From: Hyphococcus sp. | GTDB taxonomy: Bacteria > Pseudomonadota > Alphaproteobacteria > Caulobacterales > Parvularculaceae | Reading direction: 5' to 3' | DNA length: 32,631 nucleotides | Assembly (NCBI GenBank): GCA_021776415.1 | Contig: JAJFFY010000097.1 | Coordinates: 1-32,631 of the forward strand | Shown: one piece after another, positions 1 to 7,390 of the stretch | Position numbering within the stretch: the first letter of the stretch is position 1 | How the letters are laid out: each line of letters starts with the position of its first letter | Translations under genes and position numbers: made by a program | The notes under the pieces: model-generated | Databases searched by the model: none | The model's input: the letters and a program-made list of their open reading frames with translations, nothing else | What the model was told of the DNA's origin: nothing

Positions 1-462
1 AACCACGTTAGCGATAGTCTCCACAATATCGCTGTCTGTAAGGCCGGCCTCACGCGCCGCTCTGACATCTTCGTCGGTTGTAAATCCACGCTTATCGACG
101 ACGGCGACTGCAAACGCCAGGATTGCGCTCATCTTCGGATCAGCAGATTTTCCTTTCAGGCGGCGTGCAATCTCCGTGTCGTCAACTTTAAGCCCTTTTG
201 AAATTGCTGTGTGGGCCGAAGCGCAATAATCGCAATTGCTGGCGCCGGCGACGGAAAGTGCGATCGCTTCGCGGGATTTAGCGTTGAAAGCCCCTTTGCC
301 AAGCTCCTCGTTTAGTTGCAAAAGTCCGGCGAGGGCTGCGGGCTGATTTGCAGTGACACGATAGACATTCGGAACCATGCCGATTTTGGATTTGACGCCG
401 TCAAATAGCGCAGCCGCGGCAGGGTTTGCCTGTTGGTCAGTCAATTGTGTTAGTCTTGTCAT
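1..462 (-). CDS. AhpD-like carboxymuconolactone decarboxylase family protein (C-terminus cut by window edge)
   Basis: The reading frame is open to the window edge, so only the first 154 codons are seen. The core carries the AhpD-type active-site set Glu65, Cys77-x2-Cys80 and His84 (E-x11-C-x2-C-x3-H, around NCDYCASAHT). In AhpD these residues form the thiol relay that reduces peroxides or partner disulfides, and many CMD-family members are general antioxidant enzymes. I chose the ATG at 462 rather than the in-frame ATG at 468: AAGGAG ends 6 bases before the former but directly abuts the latter. It is the last visible gene of a minus-strand series starting at 2929, 144 bases after the Tyr-less SDR. 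The exact substrate is unknown; the family call is firm. Confidence 0.88.
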   Translation of the reverse strand, partial: MTRLTQLTDQQANPAAAALFDGVKSKIGMVPNVYRVTANQPAALAGLLQLNEELGKGAFNAKSREAIALSVAGASNCDYCASAHTAISKGLKVDDTEIARRLKGKSADPKMSAILAFAVAVVDKRGFTTDEDVRAAREAGLTDSDIVETIANVV

Positions 463-606
463 GCTCATCTCCTTCATTGTTTCGCTGTGATCATGTGGTT
501 GCAGCGGCCAATTTTTCTTTCACAAATTGACGTTTCAAAATTCGGCGCTGAGTATTCGCGAGAGCCGTGACATATGAAGGCTGTGTCGATGCGGATTTGG
601 CGCCGT

Positions 607-1311
607 TCACCATTTCTCGGCGAAGGGCCGGATGACGAGATCGAACGTCCAGGTGGAGCGATCCTGATGTGCGATATGGAATACTTCCTCGGCGATCGCA
701 AAGGGGTGACTGAAAAAATCCTCCGGCTTGTCGGGATGGAACGGGACACGCGTCCATGGCGTGTCGATCGCGGCGTCGATGGTGATATAGGCGACATGAA
801 CGCCCTTTGGTCCGAGATCGCGCGCTAAAGACTGGGCGAGAATGCGCTGCGCTGCTTTAGTGGGCGCAAAGACGGCGGTATTTGGAATGCCGCGCAACGC
901 CGCCGTGTTTCCCGTCACCATGATGGCGCCCGAACCGCGCTCGATCATTTCCGGCGCCAGTTCACGGGCGAGATACAAGAGCGATGTCGTATTGACTCGA
1001 AAATTTCGTTCGAGATCTTCCGGATCTGCTTCGAGGAAAGTTTTAAACGTAGCGGCAACCGCGTTATGAACGAGAACATCCGGCGATCCCATATCGGCGC
1101 GTACAGACCTTACCGTCGATATAAGCGCGTCAAGATCGCCGACGTCGCACAAATAGGTCCGGGTGGCTTTAACTTCCTCTTCAAGCGCTGCAAGGCGGTC
1201 ACGATCGCGCGCCAACATGGCGACCTGATAGCCGCCCTCAGCGAAACGGCGGACAAGCGCGGCGCCAGTGCCGTCGCCGACGCCCGTAATCAATGCGACT
1301 GGTTTGGTCAT
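607..1311 (-). CDS. SDR-family protein lacking the catalytic tyrosine (SDR_c10-like)
   Basis: This 234-residue protein has a Rossmann fold of the short-chain dehydrogenase type. It begins with a TGxxxGxG cofactor loop (residues 9-16) and has Asn107 in the usual position. The classical catalytic Ser and Tyr positions hold Asn135 and Phe148, while Lys152 remains (FAPTK in place of YxASK). The conserved-domain subgroup SDR_c10 is described as having Phe for the active-site Tyr, so this is probably a family trait rather than local decay. Start: GAGGAG lies 8-9 bases before the ATG, which overlaps the upstream stop as ATGA, implying translational coupling. It may bind NAD(P) or a ligand without normal SDR chemistry. 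Substrate unknown. Confidence 0.88.
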   Translation of the reverse strand: MTKPVALITGVGDGTGAALVRRFAEGGYQVAMLARDRDRLAALEEEVKATRTYLCDVGDLDALISTVRSVRADMGSPDVLVHNAVAATFKTFLEADPEDLERNFRVNTTSLLYLARELAPEMIERGSGAIMVTGNTAALRGIPNTAVFAPTKAAQRILAQSLARDLGPKGVHVAYITIDAAIDTPWTRVPFHPDKPEDFFSHPFAIAEEVFHIAHQDRSTWTFDLVIRPFAEKW

Positions 1312-1757
1312 GATGATATCTCCTCGCGTTCGGACTTTTTGTTCGCCTGTCCTGACCGGATGACGGTGTGGATCGTCTCATCGACTTCATAGGTCCGCAC
1401 CCATTCGAGATCGCCATCATCCATCAATCTGCTGGAGTGCGGCGAGCGGGTGCGTGATTTATATTCAACAAGCGCCATGCGGCAGGCCTGGCCGCCGAAA
1501 TCATATTGATACTCAGTGGCATCCTGCGGAACAAAGCGGATGCGATAGAGTTTCCAGAACTCGCCGGCGTGTTCATAAATGTTGAAGCCCAGTTCATGGG
1601 TATCATACTGCCACTGCCACGGGCTCGTATCTATCTTACGCCAATCAGCGATGTTGCTGCCGTCTTCGAACGATTTTCCGCGTATGCGCCATGGTAATGT
1701 GTTTCTCATCGTCCTGTCTCCGAACCGCTTTGCTCGCATATTGGTCTTTGGTTGCAT
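1308..1757 (-). CDS. Conserved-looking protein of unknown function
   Basis: I do not recognise this protein. It is rich in Trp and Tyr (for example DWRKIDTSPWQWQYD and EFWKLYRIRF), has no signal peptide or membrane span, and looks like a small soluble beta-rich protein. The listed ATG at 1757 overlaps the stop of the NTF2-like gene (TGATG). A second ATG at 1709 (MRNTLPWR) has GGAG 8 bases and AGGA 3 bases upstream and is equally possible, which would shorten the protein to 133 residues. Its stop overlaps the start of the next SDR by four bases. Being sandwiched with overlaps between two pathway genes suggests it works with them, perhaps as a lipocalin-like or substrate-binding partner; this is only a guess from context. 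Confidence 0.72.
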   Translation of the reverse strand: MQPKTNMRAKRFGDRTMRNTLPWRIRGKSFEDGSNIADWRKIDTSPWQWQYDTHELGFNIYEHAGEFWKLYRIRFVPQDATEYQYDFGGQACRMALVEYKSRTRSPHSSRLMDDGDLEWVRTYEVDETIHTVIRSGQANKKSEREEISS

Positions 1758-2131
1758 CAGGCGTGGAGATGAAAGACCTTATTCATGATCTTCCAACCTC
1801 CATCGAGTTTCAGGAGCGTAAATAAATCAGTGAACCGGTGACCGTACCAATTTTCGATTTCGATCCGCACGGTCGCAGCCGTGCCGATCAGATCAATGCT
1901 GGAGATTTGCGGATGAATCCCGGTCGCAGCGCCGTTATCGTCGGTCCAGGCAAACAGTTTTTCAATCGGGCCGGCAAAAAGGTCGTCGCCGACATAACCG
2001 AAGATGGTTGCGTCCTCGTGAAAAGACGGCTTCATATCGGCGCCTTTGCCGGCTCTGGCGCCGTCGATATAGCGTTTGATGACTTTAGCAATCGCATCAT
2101 ATTCGCTGATTTTTGCTGGTGCGGTGCTCAT
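1757..2131 (-). CDS. NTF2-like / lumazine-binding-type small protein (SnoaL superfamily)
   Basis: This is a protein of about 124 residues with the NTF2-like cone fold pattern: an N-terminal helix (AKVIKRYIDGARAGK), the FHEDATIFGYVGDDLFAGP segment, and a C-terminal sheet ending in FTLLKLDGGWKIMNKVFH. The pattern fits the putative lumazine-binding group (PF12893). Members are small enzymes or ligand-binding proteins often found beside SDRs. The ATG at 2131 is preferred over the in-frame ATG at 2140 because AAGGA ends 9 bases before the former and directly abuts the latter. Its stop overlaps the ATG of the next gene (TGATG). Function inside this SDR cluster is unknown. Confidence 0.83.
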   Translation of the reverse strand: MSTAPAKISEYDAIAKVIKRYIDGARAGKGADMKPSFHEDATIFGYVGDDLFAGPIEKLFAWTDDNGAATGIHPQISSIDLIGTAATVRIEIENWYGHRFTDLFTLLKLDGGWKIMNKVFHLHA

Positions 2132-2179
2132 GATTTTCATTCCTTGGTTTGTGTAATGAATGTCGTTGTCGGCGATCGC

Positions 2180-2929
2180 CTAGACGTGAATCTGGCCGCC
2201 ATCGGCGACGAGATCGGCGCCGGTGAAATAGCTCGCATCATCTGAAGCGAGAAAGGCGGCGACCGCCGCGATTTCCTCTGGTCTCCCGGCGCGGCCAAGC
2301 GGCGTTTGATCAACAACTGAAGCGCCAAACGCTGTAACGTCCGCCTCGCTGAGACCAACTTTGCCCCAGAACGGCGTTTTGGTAAGCCCCGGACTAACGA
2401 CGTTGACACGAATGCCGCGGGGCGCCAATTCTGCTGCGAGCGTGCGGCCGAGCGAGCGAACCGCCGCTTTCGTCGCCGAATAGACGCTGGTATTTGGAAA
2501 TCCTGTCTGCGCGACGACGGAGGCGTTGAGAATAACTGATGCGCCTTTAGCAAGAAGCGGCAACGCCTTTTGAACGGTGAAGAAAAGCCCGCGAACGTTA
2601 ACATTGAACAGCGCGTCGAAATCTTTTTCCGTCACGGCTTCAAATGGCGCCAGGGGAGCGATGCCCGCATTGGCAAACAATATGTCGATGCGCCCGAATT
2701 GCTCCCCGATTTCGGCAAATAACCGGTCCAGATCTTCAAGGTTGGCGACATCGCCGCGAACACTCGTCGCTGTGGTTCCGAGTTCGGCGATGGCCTCATT
2801 CAGCGCTTCCTGATTTCTGCCGGTGATAATCACCTGGGCGCCTTCCGTAATGAAGCGGCGCGCCGTCGCCAATCCGATGCCGCTGCTGCCGCCGGTAATG
2901 ACCGCAATTTTATTGTCCAACCTGCTCAT
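2180..2929 (-). CDS. Classical short-chain dehydrogenase/reductase
   Basis: This 249-residue classical SDR has the complete machinery: cofactor motif GGSSGIG (residues 13-19), NAG (87-89), and the tetrad Asn111, Ser137, Tyr150, Lys154 (YSATK). It ends with the usual FTGADLVADGG segment. The Arg at position 38 of the TGRN stretch after the second strand suggests NADP(H) preference. The start at 2929 is supported by AAGGA 9 bases upstream; an upstream in-frame extension to 3052 lacks such support. It is the first gene of the five-gene minus-strand set and is preceded at 3070-3099 by a motif also found at 8581-8610. It likely oxidises or reduces a small alcohol or ketone; the substrate cannot be told. 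Confidence 0.95.
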   Translation of the reverse strand: MSRLDNKIAVITGGSSGIGLATARRFITEGAQVIITGRNQEALNEAIAELGTTATSVRGDVANLEDLDRLFAEIGEQFGRIDILFANAGIAPLAPFEAVTEKDFDALFNVNVRGLFFTVQKALPLLAKGASVILNASVVAQTGFPNTSVYSATKAAVRSLGRTLAAELAPRGIRVNVVSPGLTKTPFWGKVGLSEADVTAFGASVVDQTPLGRAGRPEEIAAVAAFLASDDASYFTGADLVADGGQIHV

Positions 2930-3069
2930 CGCTGTTTTTCCTTTTGCCTGGTCGATGTTGAAACAAACATCAGACCGCCTGTTGTGTCGCCATGGCTGCG
3001 TATGGAAGCCGGGAGCAAACCGCGCGCGATGAGGACCACCACATAAATGCAATCTCGATGCGCGCGATT

Positions 3070-3099
3070 CTTTCGAATTTATGCGTTTCAGAATCCGGC
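3070..3099 (-). promoter_or_regulatory. Candidate regulator site upstream of the SDR operon
   Basis: On the minus strand this reads GCCGGATTCTGAAA followed by a second half-like element ATTCGAAAG. The block matches 8581-8610 almost base for base (14-base exact core plus similar flank). It lies about 140 bases before the SDR start, a reasonable place for an AraC-type activator site, and two AraC genes are encoded nearby. No convincing -35/-10 pair could be fixed downstream of it. Confidence 0.4.
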
Positions 3100-3158
3100 A
3101 TAGTGGATATTGCGCGCCGGATCGGCGCTGGCGGCTTCAATTGCGCCGGTTTGCGCGC

Positions 3159-4199
3159 TTAAAATGAAGCGCCAACACCAAAACTGACCCGAATGTCGGT
3201 ATCGTTCTGGATACCGTTGAGGTCATCTTGAATTGGAAAGCCGACGGAAACATGGCTGTTCCAGCCTTGCGCCGAGACATAGCGAAGGCCCGGCGCAATA
3301 AATAACTGCGTGCCGCCGCTATTTTCATCGAACGCAGCACCGATGCGTTCCCGTTCCTGCCACTCACCATTAAGTTCGAGAACAAGATCGAGCGCCTGGT
3401 GCTGTTCGTATGCGCCGTCATCATGGGTATGGGCGCCTTTGCCGATGCGATAGGAAACACCGAAATTATAGGCGACATTATCGCCGAGGTTGGTGTTCTG
3501 GGCGCCGTCGGTCGCCAGTGTGTATGAGACATTACCATTTATGGAAAACGGGCCGACGGGGCGACCGGCAGCGACGCCGAAAATCGGATTCCAGGATCCA
3601 GACCCGGGCTGGAATTCGGTCTCGAAGCGGTTGCCGTCATCCGCTAATTTGTTCGTTTCACCGGTGGGAATCTGTAATCCCGCCAATAGCGCGAGACTGA
3701 ACGGATTTTCTTCATGGTTTAACACGCGGTATTTCGCTGTCAGTGTCAGATCGCCAAATCCACGAACATCGCCAAGCACATGCGCTTCAGGAATTCCGTT
3801 TTCCAATTCCCCTTCGCGAATGCCATAGCGCAATACATAAGGCGCGATGAGGCCGACGCTCAAATCATCGGTAACGCCGTATTCCAGCGCGAATGAGGCG
3901 ACATAAGCGGCATTGGTATTATGGACTTCTTCAAATCCGGCCGACGCGAAATTTTCAAGCTCAGTGTCGGAAAATGAATCGTAATTGATGATTTGTGTGC
4001 GCACGCCTACAGACCACCTGCCTTTGTCAATGGTTTCAGGGCTTACGGTGTTGATCGGCCCGGCGCCGGCGGAGGGGCCTCCGACAGAAACGTGATGTGC
4101 GAGTGCATCACTCAATATGATGCTCGCGAATACCCCGATAGATGAGGCATGTTTGGCGAATTTCAGCCAGTGTGAATTCATTGTTTGCTTGTCACGCAT
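3159..4199 (-). CDS. Outer-membrane beta-barrel protein, MetA-pathway/transporter-like family
   Basis: This is a 346-residue exported protein. A hydrophobic signal sequence (about residues 16-34) ends with a probable ALA-HH cleavage site. The mature part begins HHVSVGGPSAGAGP, and alternating hydrophobic strands run to a terminal Phe, as in BamA-assembled barrels. The pattern resembles the phenol MetA-pathway/transporter family (PF13557), whose members with this His-rich start often lie near copper-resistance or cupredoxin genes. AGGA lies 8 bases before the ATG. A small inverted repeat (CCTCGC/GCGAGG, 4215-4231) sits just upstream and includes the start of the purine-rich leader. It follows the cupredoxin gene by 164 bases on the same strand. 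A role in exporting or tolerating a small solute or metal is inferred. Confidence 0.8.
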   Translation of the reverse strand: MRDKQTMNSHWLKFAKHASSIGVFASIILSDALAHHVSVGGPSAGAGPINTVSPETIDKGRWSVGVRTQIINYDSFSDTELENFASAGFEEVHNTNAAYVASFALEYGVTDDLSVGLIAPYVLRYGIREGELENGIPEAHVLGDVRGFGDLTLTAKYRVLNHEENPFSLALLAGLQIPTGETNKLADDGNRFETEFQPGSGSWNPIFGVAAGRPVGPFSINGNVSYTLATDGAQNTNLGDNVAYNFGVSYRIGKGAHTHDDGAYEQHQALDLVLELNGEWQERERIGAAFDENSGGTQLFIAPGLRYVSAQGWNSHVSVGFPIQDDLNGIQNDTDIRVSFGVGASF

Positions 4200-4363
4200 G
4201 GATTTTTCCTGTTTCCTCGCGACCAGCGAGGTTTCAAACTGATGAGTAAGGTTGAGACCCGTGGATTGGCGCCGACGTTTAGAGGGCCAGGCAGCGTATT
4301 AATACGGAACGTTAGGCAGCTCCTTGAAGCTTGCACATAGCGGCTGCGCGCGCTCGAAAGAAG

Positions 4364-4795
4364 CTATTCGGTAACGACAACCGTACCTTTCATCACCGGG
4401 TGAAAAGTGCAGGTGTAATTCGTTTTACCGACCTCTCCGACAACGAGCGACCAAGCGTCGCCGCGATTCAAATTTTCTGAGTCCCAGGGTTTTTCGATTG
4501 CGGTTGCTGTGTGAGGCACAACGTCGAGGTTCTTCCAGATTATTAGATCACCTTTTTTGACTGTCAAAGTTTCTGGTACAAACTTAAATTGCTTAATTTC
4601 GACAATATGTGTGGTTATCGATTCATTCACGGCGCCGCCATTTGCGCTGTCGCCCGAAGCCGAGCTGCAAGACGCGAGAGACAGCGATCCAGCGACGATT
4701 ACTGCAATAAGCACGGGGTGGTGAAAGGCGCGCGGAAACACGCGCCTTTCATGTTTTAACGCCGCGCCAGGGAGTTTCGAGTTCAATATTGTCAT
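4364..4795 (-). CDS. Cupredoxin (plastocyanin/azurin-like) lipoprotein
   Basis: This 143-residue protein has a lipobox, Leu40-Ala-Ser-Cys43, for lipid anchoring after a basic, hydrophobic leader. A cupredoxin domain follows (about residues 62-143). All four type-1 copper ligands are visible: His95 (in PHTATA), Cys129, His132 and Met135 (YTCTFHPVMKG). It should therefore be a periplasmic or envelope-anchored one-electron copper carrier or copper-binding protein. It starts 21 bases after the stop of the DUF4142 gene, so the two are probably one transcript. The SD-like AAGGGA lies about 11 bases from the ATG. The N-terminus is rather long for a lipoprotein leader, so a later start cannot be excluded. 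Confidence 0.92.
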   Translation of the reverse strand: MTILNSKLPGAALKHERRVFPRAFHHPVLIAVIVAGSLSLASCSSASGDSANGGAVNESITTHIVEIKQFKFVPETLTVKKGDLIIWKNLDVVPHTATAIEKPWDSENLNRGDAWSLVVGEVGKTNYTCTFHPVMKGTVVVTE

Positions 4796-4816
4796 GACGG
4801 TAAAATTCCCTTGGTC

Positions 4817-5353
4817 TTAGCGCTGCGCTTTCAGCGATTTCACCATTTTGGCCGCATGATTTTCATGCACTTCGAAGACGGCCAGGGCCGATTTAAGCAG
4901 CGATTTGAATTCTTTGTTATCCGCTGCCGGAATGAACGCCGTTTCAATAGTTTCATTGACAAATTGGTGATAGCCTAGCTCATTGGCGGCATAGGCGCGG
5001 TCAAAAGCAGCGCCGTCGAGCGCGGCGAGTTCATCACGTTTCGCTTTTGCGTTGGCGACCAGTTGCTGGCTCGTCGGATTATCCTCCGGCGATGCGCCAA
5101 GCTTCGTCAGAAGCGCAACAGCTTGCTCGTTGACCGCTGCATGATCGCGCAGCATCAATTCAGCGAATTCGCGAACAGCTGGGTTTTCAGATTTCGCCAA
5201 CGCCAGATGCGCATAGCGAATGTCAAGATTGCCCGCCGTATAGGCGATATGCGCAATCTGCATATCAGTCGGTCCGTCTTCAGCCATGGCTGTATTGACG
5301 CTTACGGCGCCAAGCATAAAAGCGACCAGGGCTAGTGTTTTTTTGTTAAACAT
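4817..5353 (-). CDS. DUF4142 (ferritin-like fold) secreted protein
   Basis: This 178-residue protein has a classical signal peptide (residues 1-24, cleavage after AMA) and a helical DUF4142 domain. Typical signatures include the paired helices with NLDIRYAHLAL, EFAELMLRDHAAVNEQ, and the C-terminal EVHENHAAKM. The family has a ferritin-like four-helix fold and is found in the periplasm; its function is unsettled. GGAG lies 7 bases before the ATG. The cupredoxin lipoprotein follows immediately, which suggests a shared envelope metal or redox-stress role. The upstream region (5378-5439) holds four consecutive inverted repeats, so regulation of this operon may be elaborate. Confidence 0.92.
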   Translation of the reverse strand: MFNKKTLALVAFMLGAVSVNTAMAEDGPTDMQIAHIAYTAGNLDIRYAHLALAKSENPAVREFAELMLRDHAAVNEQAVALLTKLGASPEDNPTSQQLVANAKAKRDELAALDGAAFDRAYAANELGYHQFVNETIETAFIPAADNKEFKSLLKSALAVFEVHENHAAKMVKSLKAQR

Positions 5354-5377
5354 CGTTTGTCTCCATAGGTTTGAATT

Positions 5378-5439
5378 CTGTCTAATGACAGTTGATGGAA
5401 CCCATTTATGGGTGAAATTTCACGATGCCAGCCGCTGGC
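5378..5439. repeat. Run of four perfect inverted repeats upstream of the DUF4142-cupredoxin operon
   Basis: Reading the plus strand: CTGTC-TAAT-GACAG (5378-5391), ACCCAT-TT-ATGGGT (5400-5413), the perfect 12-base palindrome GTGAAATTTCAC (5412-5423), and GCCAGC-C-GCTGGC (5427-5439). All lie 25-86 bases before the DUF4142 start. They could be operators for dimeric regulators or leader-RNA hairpins. The rest of the 263-base gap to the AraC gene shows nothing I can name. Confidence 0.6.
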
Positions 5440-5616
5440 GCCAAGCATGGACGATGCGCAATGGAGTTCGGACGAATTGTAAATTTTTCGAAGACTGTGC
5501 GGGATTTTCGGCCTGAAATTAGGAAGATACGTATGAATATGGCGCTTGATCGGCGCGCGACAGACGCTGGCTACTACCGTCAGCGTCTTGAAGAATTGCT
5601 GGTTATCAGGTTGCAG

Positions 5617-6555
5617 CTAATGAACAGTCGCCGCGTCCAGGCGCCGGTATTGTTTTGGCGAACAGCCAATTTTTTGTGAAAACGCACGCGTAAACGCTGC
5701 GGGCGACTGATATCCGGTTTTGGCCGCGATTTGTTGCACGCTGAGCTGGGACGCCGTCAATAAGTTGATTGCCTTTTGGATGCGCCATTCAGTCAGATAT
5801 GTCATTGGCCCGCAGCCGACAGCTTCGCGGAATTGCTCTGCGAAGCGGCTTCGCGACATGCCGACATTGGTGGCAAGCTTTTCCAAGCTCCATTGCTCAT
5901 CAAGGCGCTCATGCATCAAGAGTAAAGCCTCGCCGATCTGTCGCCCTTTTAACGCGCCGATTATGAGAGCCAGTTTCGGCGACTGATCCGTGCAGGCCCG
6001 CAAAGTCTCGATAAAAACCACTTCGGAAAGCCGCGTAATCGTCGCCGCGGAATTTTCCGGTTCGGCAAAGATCTGCCGAACAATCAGCCTCAACACCTCA
6101 TCAAGCCAGACATATTTCGCCCGAACGCTGCTCGTGACGAGGAGATATTCCGGCAGCGCACGCAAAAGCGGATGATCCGCACCGGCGCGAAATGTGAAAT
6201 GACCGCATAGCAGCTGGACAGAAGCAGATGGATCGCCATCGCCGAGCGTGAAGACGCCATCACCGCTATAGCCCGCATCCTCTATGACTTTTTCCAATGG
6301 CGCGGATTGTTCGTGGGGCGAGCTGGAAATCGTGTGCTTTGCGCCGTCTGGAATCAGGATCATGTCGCCGGCGTTAAGCTCGACGGATGCGCCTGAGGCG
6401 AGCGTTGCATAAAACCGCCCTTGTATGACGAGATGGAACCGAGCGGCAGTTTTGTATGTCGGGACAGCAATCGCCCATGGCGGTGTAAAGTCAGTTCGAA
6501 AGTATAAAGCGCCTTTCAATTGAAAGGTGTCTACAATATCATTTAACACATCCAT
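5617..6555 (-). CDS. AraC-family transcriptional regulator (cupin N-domain)
   Basis: This is a 312-residue regulator. The N-terminal half (about residues 1-180) looks like the AraC cupin-type sensor domain: GRFYATLASGASVELNAGDMILIPDGAKH is a typical cupin strand-turn-strand, and RALPEYLLV precedes the linker. The C-terminal 100 residues contain two helix-turn-helix motifs (LATNVGMSRSRFAEQFRE and IAAKTGYQSPAAFTRAFSQ), ending GCSPKQYRR. Such proteins usually sense a small molecule and activate neighbouring catabolic or detoxification genes. Only a weak GGA-type ribosome site lies upstream of the ATG. A GCCGGATTCTG word lies about 200 bases upstream (6757-6767) and could be its own site or an autoregulatory site. 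Effector unknown. Confidence 0.93.
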   Translation of the reverse strand: MDVLNDIVDTFQLKGALYFRTDFTPPWAIAVPTYKTAARFHLVIQGRFYATLASGASVELNAGDMILIPDGAKHTISSSPHEQSAPLEKVIEDAGYSGDGVFTLGDGDPSASVQLLCGHFTFRAGADHPLLRALPEYLLVTSSVRAKYVWLDEVLRLIVRQIFAEPENSAATITRLSEVVFIETLRACTDQSPKLALIIGALKGRQIGEALLLMHERLDEQWSLEKLATNVGMSRSRFAEQFREAVGCGPMTYLTEWRIQKAINLLTASQLSVQQIAAKTGYQSPAAFTRAFSQKIGCSPKQYRRLDAATVH

Positions 6556-6756
6556 TTGCGGATCGTCCCAAAATCTTTATCGATCGTCCTGATACGGCGG
6601 ACGAAGAACGCAGATTATGGTTATGCGAAATCAAAATTACAATGAGCACCAAACCTTATTATGCGACTGATCGCGTGCGGTGGTGTGTTGATCATGATAG
6701 GCTGTGCTGCTTCAGTCTGTATGTGTCGATGTCAATTCATCGCAATAACTCAGTAA

Positions 6757-6767
6757 GCCGGATTCTG
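6757..6767 (+). promoter_or_regulatory. Third copy of the GCCGGATTCTG word
   Basis: An 11-base match to the core found at 3070-3099 and 8581-8610, here on the plus strand. It lies in the 257-base gap upstream of the AraC gene. The rest of this gap shows no gene. Such an 11-base match could arise by chance, so this is only suggestive. Confidence 0.25.
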
Positions 6768-6812
6768 CATAATCATTATTGGTCGTGGTGGGACGTTCTG
6801 CTCCTCCTTTCT

Positions 6813-7115
6813 CTATAAACTAACACCAGCGTTCGACGTGTTGCGGCCATTTAAGAAAAGTGAGTGGATTATCCGTTTGAAAAATGAATAGGCTTTCCGT
6901 CTAGCTACCCGCCGCTCCGGCGCGCCGTTCTTATTCACGGCGGTTTCCATTTGCCGGCTCACCCATAGAAGTTTCGCGAGCGCGCTGAGATTGTGCAAAT
7001 AAGCTTTGCGTAATTTTGCCGGATTAAAACCGGTGACGTGTTCGTCTTTGCGCATATCGAGAATTACTTCTCTGCTGTTGGCGGCGAGCGACGTCTGCGA
7101 GTTTCGATTGTTCAT
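6813..7115 (-). CDS. Small basic hypothetical protein
   Basis: A 100-residue protein that I do not recognise. It is rich in Arg, Lys and Asn, has no signal peptide or clear membrane span, and has one amphipathic helix-like stretch (LRKAYLHNLSALAKLLWVSRQME). It starts 5 bases after the stop of the 58-residue membrane protein, with a weak GGGA ribosome site inside the preceding gene. That spacing is the main argument that it is real. The low-complexity basic C-terminus could also mean a chance frame. Confidence 0.45.
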   Translation of the reverse strand: MNNRNSQTSLAANSREVILDMRKDEHVTGFNPAKLRKAYLHNLSALAKLLWVSRQMETAVNKNGAPERRVARRKAYSFFKRIIHSLFLNGRNTSNAGVSL

Positions 7116-7120
7116 TCTGA

Positions 7121-7297
7121 TTATCCCAAAACCAGCGCGATAGCTGCGACTTCCGCAGCCCCGATAATCAGGATTAGGAAGAACACGAAATTAACGAACT
7201 CACGATGATCGCCGGCGGCATATTTAAAAACAGCATAACCGGTTCTAAATATCGGTGCGATCGTTGAAGAAGCTTCCGGGTTATTCGTTGTGGCCAT
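7121..7297 (-). CDS. 58-residue single-span membrane protein
   Basis: A short frame, easily missed by length filters. It encodes MATTNNPEASSTIAPIFRTG, then a polar stretch YAVFKYAAGDHREFVN, then one hydrophobic helix (about residues 37-57, FVFFLILIIGAAEVAAIALV), ending in Gly. The order polar then hydrophobic suggests an N-in tail-anchored topology. The codon pattern matches its neighbours and the next gene starts 5 bases after its stop. The purine-rich AAGAAG upstream is a modest ribosome site. Two direct copies of TTGAGTGTT lie 21-47 bases before the start. It is in a minus-strand run of small membrane proteins and may assist one of them. Family not recognised. Confidence 0.6.
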   Translation of the reverse strand: MATTNNPEASSTIAPIFRTGYAVFKYAAGDHREFVNFVFFLILIIGAAEVAAIALVLG

Positions 7298-7317
7298 GAC
7301 GTCTTCTTTGTTTTGCG

Positions 7318-7344
7318 AACACTCAATTTCTGAACAACACTCAA
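7318..7344 (-). promoter_or_regulatory. Direct repeat TTGAGTGTT x2 upstream of the 58-residue gene
   Basis: Two exact nine-base copies (7336-7344 and 7318-7326 on the minus strand) are 18 bases apart start to start. Tandem half-sites with nearly two helical turns between them suit an AraC-type or response-regulator dimer. They lie immediately upstream of the small gene, between it and the preceding membrane-protein stop. Confidence 0.35.
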
Positions 7345-7390
7345 AAAATATTACAAGACGCTATGTTTCCCAGGTCCATACCGGGCTTAC

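Noticed and set aside
2137..2604. 155-residue minus-strand frame inside the classical SDR
   Set aside because: Same-strand alternative frame of a gene with the complete SDR tetrad; Arg/Ser-rich shadow composition.
6692..6708. TTGATCATGATAGG as an FNR site before the first AraC gene
   Set aside because: The second half-site has three mismatches and there is no matching -10 at class II distance.
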